Shown here in pieces: positions 33,971 through 48,253 of a stretch of 64,000 bases of DNA (position 1 is the stretch's first letter; each line of letters opens with the position of its first letter). The translations under genes were made by a program, and so were the position numbers. This DNA comes from Progne subis subis (lineage: Eukaryota; Chordata; Aves; Passeriformes; Hirundinidae), in the NCBI GenBank assembly GCA_022316685.1, contig JAKJHU010000259.1:62001-126000 (forward strand). The letters run 5' to 3'. The notes beneath the pieces were generated by a model, which had not been told where the DNA came from, ran no database searches, and worked only from the letters and a program-made list of their open reading frames with translations.

Positions 33971-35759
33971 GACCTGAGAGTGTGGGAGGAGTACCTGCTT
34001 AGGAAAATGAAGGTTCTTGCTCTGTGCAGCATCCTGTTTTCTCTTTTCCCTTCTTCCTCGTCCCTACTCTGCTTGGTTAGCATCTGGTAATCTGGAGTGA
34101 TTCAGGACACAAATGCTTTTCATTTTTTTTTTCTGTTTCTTTCCATTCCACTACTTCCCTTGTCCCCTATTAAATTTTATGAGCTAGCCTTAGCATTTAA
34201 CTTCTTTCAGATCTGCTTGGATTCAAAATGCTTTTGTTCCTGGATTTGGAATAAGTGAATCCTGGATTTAACTAACGTTACTTCATGCTGCTGAACACGT
34301 CAGTGATGCAGTTTTCATCTGCAGCAATGCTGGCAGCTTTTGAAGCCTGGTTTGGAGGAATGTTGCAAAAATGTTATAAAGATGTTAACCTTAACACATT
34401 TTTGATGTAATATCAAATAACAGATTGGAGATAGAAGTTCTTAGTGCATTAGAATTTAAAAAAAAAGAATTTTGCACCCTCCCGGTGTTAGAATCATGTT
34501 AATTTCTCTGATTCACAGTGAAATATTTTCTGTAGTGTATCAGTATTTTTGGCATTAGTACCAAATCTTGTATATTTTCAAACTAAATCTTCATGCTATA
34601 AGTATATCCATCATTTATTCAATGATGATGATAACTAACTAAAATATAAACTCAATCCTGAAAGATTTTGTCTTGAATTTATAAACTGATGCCATTTTAT
34701 GATGCTTACTTTCTGCCACCTTGCTACCACTTTTCATTGATGTAAAGTCCTATTTATTAGGACAAGCAAATGTTTTGGGAGTTCCTTAGCAAAAAGATGT
34801 TAAGTGTCAAAATGACAGAATTACAGTAGAGGTCTTTATGCCTTTATCTGTATATCTTTAACAAGCTTGTGATTTTTGTGGAGTGGCTATTAATTGTACA
34901 CTAGACACTGGGTGAATGTATAAAGGGTAGAACAAAGACACACTGTCTAGACAGCTGTTTTTGTCCTTAAGCATTGCACCTTTTCACTGACAGGTCTTAA
35001 TTAAACAGAAAGTTTAAATTTTGCTGTAATAAAGGTCTGAAGGGTCACAGTCAAAATTATCACTTGTATTTGGAATCCTTTTTATTTAGTCTGTTGTGGA
35101 GTCATTTATCTCAAAATCTTTTTTATAGGCTTCTGATAGATGAAAAGCAGCAAATAAGAGTTCAAGATGTGTAAAACCTGACAAAAAGAGAGATGCCTGT
35201 TAATATGAAATCCTGCCCAAGCTGTAAGTGATGCTGAAAGGTTGTTAAAAATTGCCACTGTGAGGTATATGGTAATATTTTACTGTGTTTTAAAGGCATG
35301 CAGTTCAGGGTATAATTACACATTTCATAAAGATGTGTCAAGGAGTATGCTATGCCTGGTTAGCCAAATCATTGTGAGAAATTTCCTATTTTGTACTTGC
35401 CATGGCTATATATTCAAACTTGGTTATGCTGCATGCTTATAGAAGAAAATTAATATATTTTAATAAATATAAATTTAATAATAAATAATTTAAAAATTAA
35501 ATTAAGTGGAATTCAGCGGAAATTTCGAGGAACTATGTATTTATTAAAGGCAGTGTTTTCTTTACATGAGGATGTACTGACTGATAAGATCATCACACTC
35601 CACAAATCTCTTGGAATGCTCAAGACTTTAGGTGGCACAGCATAAGAAGAGTTAGATGGCAAGTTTAAAGCAGGGGCAAAGATAGTTAGTTACTGGTTGA
35701 AAGCCCTGAAAAATATACTTACTAAGATCTTGATATGAGCATTCTGTACATTCTTGATG
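33971..35759. other. AT-rich spacer, nothing recognised
   Basis: No gene or transposon recognised; A/T tracts near 34116-34135 and 35440-35500. Confidence 0.5.
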
Positions 35760-35848
35760 TGTTTGAGTGGAGTTGGCAAATGTGGGGGTAATATTTTAGC
35801 TTGCTGATCTGAAATGTCTTTTCCAACTAAATTCTTTGATTCTGTTAA
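35760..35848 (+). mobile_element. Possible CR1 3' tail remnant
   Basis: GATCTGAAATGTCTTTTCC followed by a TTTGATTCTGTT end resembles a CR1 3' terminus on the plus strand. The upstream 200 bp could be part of it but are not recognisable. Confidence 0.4.
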
Positions 35849-38529
35849 ATACTATAGATATGATATAAAGTAGCCAGCAGAATTATTAATTAATTACTTT
35901 AAATTTTAGGCAAATGAGTTTTGTTGTGGAGACAAATGAAACAGCAGTGTGGTCTGCTACAAAGGACTAAAATCCTAGTGAGTTAGATTGTGTAATGTTT
36001 TACCAAAAGAAGTTCGGGAACTCACTGAAGTGTGGGTGACATGGTGCCTTTGAGCTTGAAACAACATTTGCTAATGTTATTTTTAAATCTGCTCTTGCTT
36101 TAGGGGAAAAAAGAGAAAAGTAAAGAACAAAATGTGGTACTAAAAAATAGGAAGCTCCTTCCTCTTCTTCCTTCATTTGTTAAAATAAAATGTGGGGTGG
36201 ATGGAAGAACTCTTGACTCATCTTCATTTCCATATTGAAAATCAGTAGTAATAACATAGTAATTTATTGCCTAAAAAGAAAGAGGATATAGTGTGTTGGA
36301 AGGAAAGAAATACTGATGATACCCTTAAGTAAAGTTCTTTTCAAAAAAATCTTTTATTTTAATCTGCAGAGCATCGTGGCTCTTTGTATATAATCAGACA
36401 CATTGTTTGCATTTGGCAGTCATCCTAAAGTTCTGCAGAACAAATATCACTCAAAACTTGGAGCTGTAAATAGCATCCCAGTTACATTTCTGATGAATAC
36501 TCTTGTGGCCATGTGTTAGTTTTGGTTTGCACATTACTCTGCTAGGATCACTATTTTTCTGCTTTAAATCAGGACGGAAGCTCAGAGGTGATGTAGTAAA
36601 ATTTGGGAACTGAATTCACCAGCACTCTCAATAATAGAGAAACTCTGTTTGCCTGAAAGGATGAAGATTGTGATCTGGAAACTTAGTGGAAAATTCTGAA
36701 AGCAGTGTCAAAAATGGGAACCTGATCTTAAGGGCCTTTGATGGAAGAAATAAATTTTTGACACAACAAATTTGAGAGAATTTAATAAATGCTGCTAAGT
36801 GGAGATAATTTTATTTTTCATGGTAATTCCTGAGATAGCTAGTGCCTATCTTGGTACTCAACCTAGACTAAATTTGCCATACTTTCAGCTAGGAAAGCTT
36901 TCGGTCTACTACCTGGGCAATCTTTGCATAGAATCTGCAAGAAAAGATACAGTGAACACCTAAGTGCTTTTTCTGAGTCACATCACCCAATCAACAAATT
37001 AAAGCACCAAATGCTTTTGAGTCACACTTAAAAGTGATTTTTTTTCTGATGCATGTGTCTCTAAAGGATTGTGAATTAGTCATTTTTTCATATAATCATT
37101 ATAATCCTGATCCATATGGTCTTCAGTTGGAAAAGTCTATACTGGGTTTAGGGATTGCATCTGAAATACAGAAAAAAATGTTTCAGTGAGCTAAATTTTG
37201 TAATATTTGAGCTTTCAGTTCTTGTGTGTAGCTCATTCATATCCGTGAATAGAAAGAAAAAAAAAAAAAATCAAGTGATCTCTTTACAGCTGAGGAATGA
37301 ATGGGATATACTTCTCACTTACACTTTTACACTTCTCACCTATACTTCTCACCTCTACATGGGAAGTATAACTGAAAACAATGCAACACAGCATTGAATC
37401 ACAGTTGTGGTCTGAAAACAGCAGCTATATGAACTCAGACTCAAAGAAAGTTCTATTATGCTTGGAAGGAGGAAACCCAAAGCATTTTAACCACTTGCAG
37501 GTGAGATGTAAGCCACAGAGAGGCTTATAATGCTCAAGTAGACATTGACATTTTCCAGCCTTGGACTCATCCCAAGGCTTTCCCTCTCTTTGAGTTTTGG
37601 AAATTGTGATTCTTGAATTAATGAAGTTTCTTAACAGAAAAATTCACACCCCCTCCCCTGCCCCTCCCCGCCATGAAGTGATGTATAAATAGTGTTGGGA
37701 AACCTTTTTTTTTCCAACAACCGCAATTCTTCAGTTGTAATATTTTTATCTAATATGTGTCTATTTTAAGCAAGTCTCAAATTGGTCACCTGGAAGTGTG
37801 TGTGGGAGAGTAGCATAATTCTGTCAGCTAGAGTCACAGGGATTGTTGGCTGATTAGACAGTGCTTTTTCCAGCAACTTTGATCAACTGGTATCTCCTTA
37901 GCACTTGGTGGGGGAGAGTTTTCATGTTTTATATTAAATCATAGTGCTGGGATTTAAAGTAAAGTATCTAATGCAAAGGTCATGTTTTCAGTACAGTAGT
38001 GGGTCTTTGGGAGGTTTGTATTTTAGACTCTTGAAGAAAAATCAAATTGCAGGAACTGATCAACTTGGATCATCATGATATAGAAATTTCAGTAGCTGTT
38101 TCCTGCCATGTTTAAGAGGAGTGCTCAGCATACACTGAAGAACTGAAAAGTACTTAAGTATATTTAGTAGGCCAGAACAGGGCACGTGTTGTGGGTTTTT
38201 TTCCAGTCAAGTAGCTTAGCTATGGCTATGCAGACTCTGGTATATAGTGTGTGGTTTTCTTTTTTAGGTGAGTTCACATAATTTTCACTAAGTTAATTGA
38301 GCTAGTGGTAGAGTCATCTTCTGTTTCCAAATCAGGAAGTTGTGACATTTTTGTTTCTTGAGTTCCCAAATGAGTTGGCATTTTGGAACTAATTTCAGCT
38401 TTATGTAAAAAAATGTAGTGTGCCAAAATAAACTTTCAGTTAAAATATATAATTCAGTCTGAAATTAAATACAGCCATAGTCTGCATTTGACATTTTCCT
38501 GTGGGGAAAATGGAAAAAAGCTCTCACTT
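35849..38529. other. AT-rich spacer, nothing recognised
   Basis: No gene or transposon recognised. Minor CTTCTCACCTATA-type repeats near 37310-37360. Confidence 0.5.
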
Positions 38530-38955
38530 CAGACCCTGGAAAGTTGATGGAATAGCTTTTACTGTGGATGGCTCATCCTGGAGTCCATATCTAAGCATGT
38601 GGAATACAAGAAGGTGATCAGGAGTAGTCAGCATGGATTTGTTAAAGCAACCTGATTGCCTTCTATGGTGGGACAACTGATAGATGTGGGGAGGGCAATG
38701 GTGGTTGCCTACCCAAACTTCAGCAAGGCTTTTGACACTCTCCCATGATGCCCTCATAAACAAAAGAAGTGCAGGCTGGACCAGTGGAGGGTGAAATGGG
38801 TTGATAAATCACTGAATGACAGCACTCAGAGAGTAATGATCAGTGACACAGGTTCTAGCTGGAGGCGTGTCACTAGTGGTGTCCTTCAGAAGTTGAAGCT
38901 TTGTCCAATATTGTGATGTCTTTCAAGCTGATGCAGCAATGTTGGGTGCCAGAGG
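38530..38955 (+). mobile_element. CR1 LINE, ORF2 reverse-transcriptase fragment
   Basis: Plus-strand CR1 from the middle of the RT domain: AGTAGTCAGCATGGATTTGT near 38625, CTTCAGCAAGGCTTTTGACA near 38717 (the conserved FSKAFD motif) and ACTAGTGGTGTCCTTCAG near 38872. Only a fragment, with frame damage and no 3' tail. Confidence 0.85.
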
Positions 38956-40286
38956 ATCTGGTTATTTAAAATGAGGTGGCAGGAAATTATTTCATTTTTA
39001 TTCATGAAAATAGGATAGATTAAAACAATTACATTTGTAAGATTTTGAAGAACTATTATAATTTTATGTAACCATTTATGTGTAAAGTTTTGTAAATTGT
39101 CTTTACTCTCTAGCCTACTTGCTTTGATGAGAAGACATACATTATGGAAGCAATAATAGTTGGATATTAAAAAAATCCAACTACTCTAAGATACTTTGAT
39201 ATATTGCAAGTGTTTGTGATACTACAATGCTGTTCTGACAGCCTTGAGGTGATAATAGTAATTACTGGAAAACTGAGCAACTGCATGTGTAGCGCCTAAC
39301 TTTACTCCTACTGATTGTTAGTGGTTTGTTTCTGTGCACTTCAGAACTCAGTTTTATGGTTACTTCTATGAAGCAACTCCACGTTCTGATAACTGACTCT
39401 GCTTTGGCAGGAAGAGAAAGAGTGCTTGCCACAGATAAGATTAGTAAAACCTCAGGATTATACAGAGAGAGATGGAAGCAGGTACGTTGCAGAATTTTTG
39501 GCTTGATTGTAATATGATTAGGTTTCAAGCTTACTTTCAGCTCTTAAAACTTGTGGACTTTCTCCAGGAGAGTCAGCCACAGCCTCTCCTGCTCATAGCT
39601 GGAATGATTTGTGCTCACTGGTCTCTAAATCAATTTAAAATACATTGTAATCTGGGAAATAAAATTATTTTATCATTTAAGTAACTGAGATATGTTCAGG
39701 AAAGACATAAAGGAAAGATCTTTAATCCTTCATGGATCTTTGTGCAATGCAGTCTTAATTGTGTGAACCATCCATAGAGCACTTTTAAATGTGGATGTAC
39801 TATAAAAATTGGCCACTCAAAGACAACTTTAAAAATTACTGCTTCACTATCAGTCATTTGGAAACCACATCCTACTCTTTTCTGTGGGCTTTTGTGAAGT
39901 TATTCTGTAGTTTCCTCACAATATGCACCTTAAAACACAAGGCTGGCAAAGTTATATGGAAAATTGGAAGTCACTATAATCCAAAATTTTGAGTTAGCAT
40001 ATGCTGTTCCTGTTCAAGCCATGTCACAGGTCAGTGTACTGAAAGAAAGACATGGAGTATAGCAATCAGAGCACAACTTGAATATTTTAACTGTAATATT
40101 TAGCTTGGATTTCATGACGTAGATTAATAAGAGGTCAGTATTCTGAAGTACTAAGACCTGATTAAAGCAAATCTATGACCTGAAGTATGGAAAAAATAAG
40201 TGGTATTGTAGTCATGTGGTTCTTGGTATCTTGTCTAACTGACTTATTAAAGAAATATGGGTACTGATCTAGTATCGATACCCAAC
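38956..40286. other. AT-rich spacer, nothing recognised
   Basis: No gene recognised; the open frames at 39262-39528 (minus) and 39326-39517 (plus) overlap and look random. Confidence 0.5.
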
Positions 40287-40926
40287 TGTGACGGACAAAA
40301 ACTCTCTAACAGTTTTAAGTTAGAAAGTGTATGTTTATTACGGCCGGGCAGCACGCGGGATATTTCCCTAATTCGCACTGCGAATTTCACAGGTAATTAC
40401 AAAGTCTTTTATTTACAAAAGTGTTGAATATCCAGAATACAAATGCATATCCATACCCCTCTCACCTCCCATTCCTCGCTTTGTATGCTAATTGGCAAAA
40501 AGGCTATTAAGCATGCGTACTTTGTTTCTTAAAATGAGTCGGGGGTCTATTCTGGGGTGGGGTCACCCAAAATGAGGAAGTAAGATGAGTCTTCCTCATC
40601 CTGACCTTTCTACCTTTTCAATGCATTCATGACAAATGGATCCTTGGTAGAACTTACAGTTTCCTGTGTTCAATGGGTCCTTTGAGCAGGAAATCTGCAG
40701 CTATCTTATGTCCTATTTACCACATTTTGTTTTTCATTACAAGCACAAGTACATAAACATAAACCTGACAAGAAATTAGTTACAAGATCTGGGGTAGCTT
40801 ATCTAAGATCCGGCTTCTGTTAACTGCTAACAAAGATTACCTATCTACTTCAGCTAATTCAGCAACTTATTATCTTAACTTTCCTAAAAATCCTTAGTTC
40901 CTCAAAATTAACGTCTCATAACCACA
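40287..40926 (-). mobile_element. Probable solo LTR, 640 bp
   Basis: On the minus strand it begins TGTGGTTATGAG at 40926 and ends GTTTTTGTCCGTCACA at 40287, with an AATAAA near 40338 followed by a short U5. The 6-bp flanks (cccaac and atagct) do not match, so it is either old, rearranged, or an end is misplaced. Confidence 0.6.
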
Positions 40927-42584
40927 ATAGCTCTTCAGGTATAATTTCAGAATGTTTGTCTTTATTTATTTATTTCTTAGTTTTGATTTTTATGCTTTAC
41001 TTGTGTATATGCAGCATAAAACTGCAGTATATTATTCTTTGTTACAATACAGCTTTTTATAGAAACATCCAGAATCTCTACATATGTTGTACAGATTTTT
41101 TTCTGGTGATCTCTGCCCAGGAGAAATAAAACTGTTTTTATTTTTAAATCTGTGGCCTTCTACAGTTACTCAAGATTTGTCTGAACAACAGATACTTCAC
41201 AGCTCTTGGTTTCTTTCTCAGACACCTCAACACTGGACATCAATTCTCTGATGTTCAGCACATAAAACTAAGGTCCAGATTCTCTCTGGGATGCACTTAA
41301 ATGCTTAAGGCTGAGATGTGAATTCTCACCTGTTTCTAGGTCAGCAAAATACCCTAATCACCTGATGTCAAGTACTTGCTTTATTACTATTCATGTCTGA
41401 AGGCATTTGCATTGGCAGACCTTAGCAGCTGTCATTCATATTTGAGGCTGTTTGTATTTAATAGTGTGTTTCAAAGCTGCAAATTTTGCATTACTTTTAA
41501 TGCCAAACCTGTCACAGTAAGATTTCAGGCATATCACCTCTCTTAGGTGTTTTATCTGACTGATTAGCATACTGAGGCAGGGAGAAAGCAGGGAAATTTT
41601 TGATGTTGCAGTTTTTGTTTTTCTTAAGCTCTTTGTCCTTTTGATGAATTGCTCAGTGAACTTAACAGTGTAATTTGGGAAAACTTGTGCTTTACGATGG
41701 TAGAAGCCCAAGAGAGTCACTTCTATGGACAGTATATATTTAAAAAAAAAAAAAATTAATAGGATTCTGAAAGTGTATTTCTGGAAACCTTGTGACTAAA
41801 GTTTGATATGAAAACAATAACTCCATGTTCCTCATCTTTCTTGAGTATATTATTAGTTGGCATGGACCTCTATACAGCTATGGTATCCAAGGGTAACTAG
41901 TCAGTAAGATCAGCTTTTGGAATGGAAGTCCTATAGTACAGAAAAGAGGAAGAAGAAAGGTAGGAAAAAGTAAGTTTTCTGGAAGGTGCGACACAGAAGA
42001 CTTTTGACAAGTTTTTCCAGTAAGATAAGGAAGAGAAGGAAGTATTCAAAATAATGGCATGATTGTGGCAGTTCAGCATGACGTATGGACTTTTTAAACC
42101 TGGCCTTTGATACCTTTCATCAAGTCTTGCAGAAGTGTTACTTGTTTGTAATGTACTTGTTTTCCTTGCAAAACTCAATTTTGTTGCTCTTCTAGCAGCG
42201 TGTTTCTCTGTTGCTTATTACCTAGGTTATAGTTATTAATATTTTTAAAACTTTTTGAATCTGAAACTTCTCTCAAGAGTGTGAAAGACACACCTTAGGT
42301 TTCTATATTTACAGCTACTCTTGTTGCTATTTAAACAATTACTCCTGTTTTTTGTTGGGAAGAATTACATTTCTCATTTGAATCTCTTCTGTGGTACATT
42401 TTATGAAGCTCTTAATAATTGGCTTTATCAACCAGTTATAGCTTTTAGATAAACGTTCTATAAAGAAATTACTTTTTCAGTAGCAGTCTTACAGCTGTGT
42501 CTTGTTACCCATTTGTCTGTCAATTGCTTTGGTGATACTAGAAAAGTGATATATGCATATCAAAAGTACAGGAAGAACTGGTAA
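40927..42584. other. AT-rich spacer, nothing recognised
   Basis: No gene or transposon recognised. Confidence 0.5.
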
Positions 42585-42589
42585 GAAAA

Positions 42590-43227
42590 TGTGGTGGTTT
42601 CAGGCAGATTTAGGGAGAAACCTTCCTACGGGGCCCCCCTCCCCTCCCCCATCCGGTTCGGGAAAAGACTTCCTCAGAGAGAAGTGGAAAAAACCTGTTT
42701 ATTAAACAGGCAAAGCACTCCCAGCACAATACCCAATGACAAGAGCTTTGTGCCGCTTACAGAGGGATAACAAACTTAAAGAAAGTCTCCTCTTGATGAT
42801 AGTCACTGTGCTCCACCGCTCAGTCTCCGCTGGCATTGGGAGAAAAGGAGATGTGCAGGGCTGGTCTTGGTGGGGTGGGTCCCCTGTGGAGGCCTTCGGT
42901 GCGTCCCCAGGTCCTTAGTCCAGAGAGGTTGGAACAGTTCTGAGGAAAGGGCAAAAAGAAAAAAGGAAGGAAAAAGAAAAAGGAAAAAAAAGAAAAAAAA
43001 AAGGCAAAAAGCTTCAGCTATTCTACAGCGTCTAACTATGCTAGCACTGAACTAACTGCTGGGGAAAAAAAAATAAACAACAGAGCTTCTTTCGTCTTGC
43101 AGTGTTCCAACTCCCCCGCTTCAAGGTCACTCTGATGAGCAGAGTTTTCCTGGGGAAAAACAAACGGCGCTTCCCTCCCCCCTGCACCCAAACAGACGAT
43201 TGGGGGATACACAGTCACCCCAGGACA
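42590..43227 (-). mobile_element. Solo LTR related to the 2.4 kb LTR
   Basis: Read on the minus strand: TGTCCTGGGGTGAC at 43227 to ...GAAACCACCACA at 42590, 638 bp, with AATAAA near 42700. It shares with 2380-3033 the CAGACGATTGGGG box, the AAGTGGAAAAAAC box and overall order. Flanks GAAAA at 42585-42589 and 43228-43232 match at 5 of 5, fitting an ERVL-like 5-bp duplication, though A-rich flanks weaken this. Includes an A/G-rich tract at 42950-43003. Confidence 0.75.
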
Positions 43228-43232
43228 GAAAA

Positions 43233-46200
43233 AAAAGAGGAAGAATACTGAATTTTGTTCATTATGTGTCAAGGCAATAATTGAGTAACAGTGAGTGAAA
43301 AGTAGCAGATTTGAGTTCTCAAATTGCAAGCATAAAAACACTAACTCGGGGAAAAGAAGGATCAAATTGAAGCAGTTTTCTCTAGGTGAATAGCAATTTC
43401 CTGGATGTGAGTTTTACTCACATTTCATTTTACTCAGAAATATTAATAATTATTTTATTAAATGAGAAAAAAAAAAACCTTTTTACTAGATTGAGTTTAG
43501 AACTGCTGTATGATTTTGACCTTAAAACATCATGCTTGTAGAGGATAAATCTTGTTAACATGTCTTGCACTTTCACTAACTAGATGACATGGGACACCCC
43601 TCAATAGTGCAGAGCTCCTGCCAGGAAAAGACCATGAAGTTTGTCCAAAAAACACAGACCCAAAGGCTGTTTTCCAAAAGTCTGTGACATTTTTGCATAG
43701 AAAACAGGAAACTCACATAGGCCAAGATTATTCTCATCTTGGGTACTGAAGGCACTTTTAACTAGAGGAGACACTTCAAATTCACTTTTACTAAGTGACA
43801 TTTGCCTTCATGTTAAAGTACAAGTATTTCCAATGTGATTTCATAATCACAGTAGTGCAACACTGTGCGTAGCTACTACTGTTAATTTAATTTGATTAGA
43901 ATTTTTTTTTTTTGTTTCACCTTGGAATGGAATTTAGAAATGTGGCTTTTTCTATCAGTTAATTTTAGTACATGCTAGAAAGTGAGATATTAGAGCATGC
44001 AAAATTTAAATCCAGCTGAGGACATTGGCAAATTACTATATTGTAGAAGCAGATGGAGAATTAATCTTTCATTCCACTCAATAAAATAAAAAGTTAAACC
44101 TTAATTATAATCTTGCCTGCTGCTGCTGTTGTATCAACAATTATGCTACAGCTATGCCTATGGCATTTTTCATGGAGCAGTGTGTCAGTGACTTCTTTCC
44201 AATGACAAATTCTCCGTACTTCATCTCATAGAGCTACCTCTCTAGAAATAAAGAGGTTAATTTTTATTAGGCATTTTCTTGCTTGGAATAATTTCCCTTT
44301 TATTGTAATTAGTCATTACATTTATCAAGGGTTTGCTTTGAATTTTAACAGCTGTTAGTAGCATTTGTACAAATTTTATTACTAAAAGTTTTGGGAATGA
44401 CTGCACTATTTATTATAAATGTGGAAAATTTCATCATTTTTATGAGGCATAAACCTTGTTACTAACAGGTTCTATTGTTTGATTTAAATCAATAATATCT
44501 TTACACTGCTGTATCTTTTTTACTAGATATAAGCTTATTTAGCATTTCTACAACTGAAAAGGAAAAATGGAAATTGATGGGACTGAAGACTAATCAAAAT
44601 TAATTCCTTTCCAGGATCTTAATGTTGCCACTGGATTTTGGGTTTCAGTTGTCCCATGGATTAAATGGTTCTGCAGAAGAGCAATCTTTTCTCACAGAGC
44701 AGTAAGATTTTTTTTCCCCATTCCTTTTAAAAGGTCTCTCATTTGTCAGCCCTTTCTCCCCTTTTTTAATCCCATGGACTGGCCCAGCACATGGAGTGCC
44801 TGATTTGACTCTAAAATTTGGTGAGATGTCTTTTGGAACTGGGAGTGTGAGAGGGTGCAATGTGAATAGTATTCACACTTACTTAATTAAATACATGCAT
44901 AACCTTTCTTGTTGGCTCCATTGTATGTAATTGATATGGCTACTTGGGCTTTGCAGTTTCATTTTCAGGAATCTTACACACATCTGCTCTCATTCATCTT
45001 GGCTGTGAGCGTCTTCCTCTGCTGCAGGAATGGTATTTTCCTTTCCCTGTAATCCCTTTGTGTTTGTTAAGTCCAGTCCTTGTGTCTTCAGAGTTATTTC
45101 ATTTTAAATTATTTCAAGGTAACCTGGTGTCTCTTGTGTTTTCTAGATAATTAAGGATATAGATGTTTCATGATTAGTATAGTAACTATTACATATTGTT
45201 TCTCAGTTGGGGTTTTTTCCTTTTTTTTTTTTTTTTTTTTAATTACTTTTGAATTCTCCCTGAATGGGTTAAAGGATCTGATTATTTTAGCTGAATTAGA
45301 AAATAATTTAATCTTAATGATGTTTCATAATTTTCAAATACTGTTTCTTCAATATTAGTGGCTTAATTCCTATTTGGCTAACTCCTCAGCAAGAAGATTT
45401 TGCAGAAAAACTTGTGAAAACATTGTTAAGTATAACTCAGTAATCCTCTTATCTAATATTGCAGGAGCTTAACTAAGAGGTAGAGTTCCCTTCTAACATA
45501 ATTGTATAATTATTACTTTTTGAGCAATCCTTTCTGAGGATTTAGATCAGTGCAAAACTGTGTTTGTTGCAGAGCAATAAAATCTATGCGTCAAAACTAT
45601 AATGACATTCCAATTCCATTAAATTCCTTGGTGTGTGAGTTGTTTTGTACTGCGGACTTCAGGAAAGTAGAGAGCTCCATGAGGCAGCTAGGATAACAGA
45701 GGTGCAGGAGGCATGACAGCATGGAGTTTGTGTGCAGTAATTTAGCCTCCATCACATATGTTTTGGTATGTTATTGGAGGGTATAATATAGTGCACTGTA
45801 ATTGTAAGCCAAAAATATCCAGTTATGTTTGGGGCTGATGCAATATAAAACCAGAATTATAGTAAAGTAGGGCAAGAACCTGAGCAGTTGAAAAAAAATA
45901 GCATAACCATTTACATTCTTTATTTCTGTTATGCAAACATAGTAACTCCTATGATCTTTCACCATCAATTTCAGCACAGAGAGAAGGATCTGAGATCCTT
46001 CTTCTTTCCCCTTTGTTGCCATCAGTAGTGAAAGGTGTAGGAGACTGCTTTTCAAGCAGTTGTGTCTGTAATTATGCTGGTCCATCTATAATGGAGGCAT
46101 GAAAATCAATGTGTTCACATCCGGCTTAGTAACGGTCCTGATAGATCTTATGAACTATCAAGTGATCCCCTCAAATCTTCCTTTTGCTTTAGGGCACGCA

Positions 46201-47554
46201 GTTGCAGTTGCAGAGACTTCCACAGCCATGTTTCCACCTGTGTTAGATCTAGGGCAATATTAGACTTCATTAGGTTATTACAAAGAGCAAGAAATTTTAA
46301 TCTTGATAACAAGTTCTTGAGGCTTAATTTTATTGTTCAGAACACAAGCATAATATTTAAGTTTGTCTTTAATCATTTCAGTCCTTTTGTCTCCTAGAAG
46401 ATGCTGATACTGGGGGCCTCTAGACCTGCTGAACTTTTTTCTCAAAAGCATCATGTTGGAAATGGGGTATTGCGTCATGCAAGCAATTTCTTTTCCTTTA
46501 AGACTGGCCAAAGTGAGGCACTTTTTAGTAGCATTTTATGTTTCCTTTTTCCTCGGGTGATTTTGAAAAGATCTTTTCCTCAGTGAACTCATTTGTTATT
46601 TCCTAAAGCCTCAGTTCAATGTGATGTCTTTGTAAGCAAAAGACTTCAGAGAAGCCTTACTGTTAATAACTGACAGTCTGATCAATTTCTTCCTCTAAAA
46701 AATGCTTATGGACTGGAGTTTCTGCACCTGAAACTGATGATTAGATACATCAGTTGTGTAATTGCTGAAAAGGTGAGGTTTAAAACTGCAGGCTATGAGT
46801 GGCGTCTTCAGTGCATTTTACTGACTGCCTGGAATTTAATGATACTATGTATGAACTATCAGTACAGCCCAACAGTACTTTCTGCTTAGATTCTGTAACA
46901 AGTGGCTCATTATACTTATGATTGTATAAGCATATAATAATATTAATATTATATTAAACATGACTAACTGGAAGTTTTATACTGGTATTACAGAACATGA
47001 GCTTTTCTATGTTACATTTCTCTGCTGATTATCTAAGATGTCTGTATTTATTCCAAATGTGTTGAACTTGGAAGAGAAAAACATTTAGTAACATTACTTT
47101 GCGCCCTGTGGGGTCCAAGTCGCAAAATAAGGAGTATCTTTTTTCAGGATAAAGTTTCTGAAAACATCCTAACTTTTAATTGCTGTTACCTTTACTATTA
47201 TTTTATGGTAGTTCATCTCATTTTCCATCCAAGCACCCATGTTAAGTTTTCCCTGAGACCACACAATCTGTTCATAGACATATTTAGATTAGGAATTATG
47301 TGCCTTTTCAAGTAACAGTGGTTTGGGGCTGTTTTCTTTCACACATCATCACAAATATGTCTCTATCAGCCGTAGCAGTTCTGTGGTAGTGGAAGGATAT
47401 CTACTGCTACAGGTACCCATCTACTGTAATGACCACACAATGACACCTTTTACTTATTCAAGAAGTTACACTGTGCTGTTAAGAGTCTGTTACCAGTCCT
47501 GAGAACAACAAGTACAAAATCAGACTCATGAAATGAGCTGTGCTTCAGGTCTGA
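43233..47554. other. AT-rich spacer, nothing recognised
   Basis: No gene or transposon recognised; T-run at about 45221-45240. Confidence 0.5.
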
Positions 47555-47560
47555 AGAGAC

Positions 47561-47665
47561 AAAAAAACCAAACCAAACCAAACCAAACCAAAACAAAACA
47601 AAACAAACAAAAAAACCCCCCCAAAAAACAACAACAACAAAAAAAAAACCAAAAAAACAACCAAA
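47561..47665. repeat. CCAAA/AAAAC simple repeat
   Basis: Pentameric ACCAA units (47566-47590) grading into AAAAC, C7 and AAC units. It accounts for the low-complexity frames on both strands. Confidence 0.88.
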
Positions 47666-48216
47666 CGCTTGTCACTTTGAAGGTGTGTTTAAGGAGAGAG
47701 GAACTGATAGGCAAAGAGGTGGCAGCTAGGTAATATGTAACACGAAAACCAAGACCAGAAAAGTCTCTTAGTGAAGCATAAAACTGTGAACAATATTGTT
47801 CAGCATTTTCAGGCAAGTTCATGAATATATTTCTACCTGGTCATATAAATTCATATGGATTTTGGAGGTTGAATATGCTTCTAAGTAAATTAAATAGTTT
47901 CTTGTTTTGTAGTTCTGTCTTTCTCTAATTCACTGTGTGAAAAAGTATATATGTGTATACATTCATGTACAAGGCAAATGTGAAGTATATGCTGGTGTTG
48001 TATATTTGATTTGATACCTTTTTATCATTATATTAGATTTGATACCTTTTTATCCTTCATGAGATGTAATGTAGTCTGTAAGATGGTAATTTAGTATTTG
48101 AGACCAGAGATAGTAAGAGCCATAATTTTTCCTGTGGAGCCAAAGTTATTTTAAAACTTTTGTTTTAATATAACAAATCTAGGGACCTTTGTTCTGTTCA
48201 GTGCATTACCTTGATG

Positions 48217-48253
<37 letters not shown>

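Noticed and set aside
47526..47822. Overlapping frames on both strands near the CCAAA repeat
   Set aside because: Both are translations of a simple repeat.
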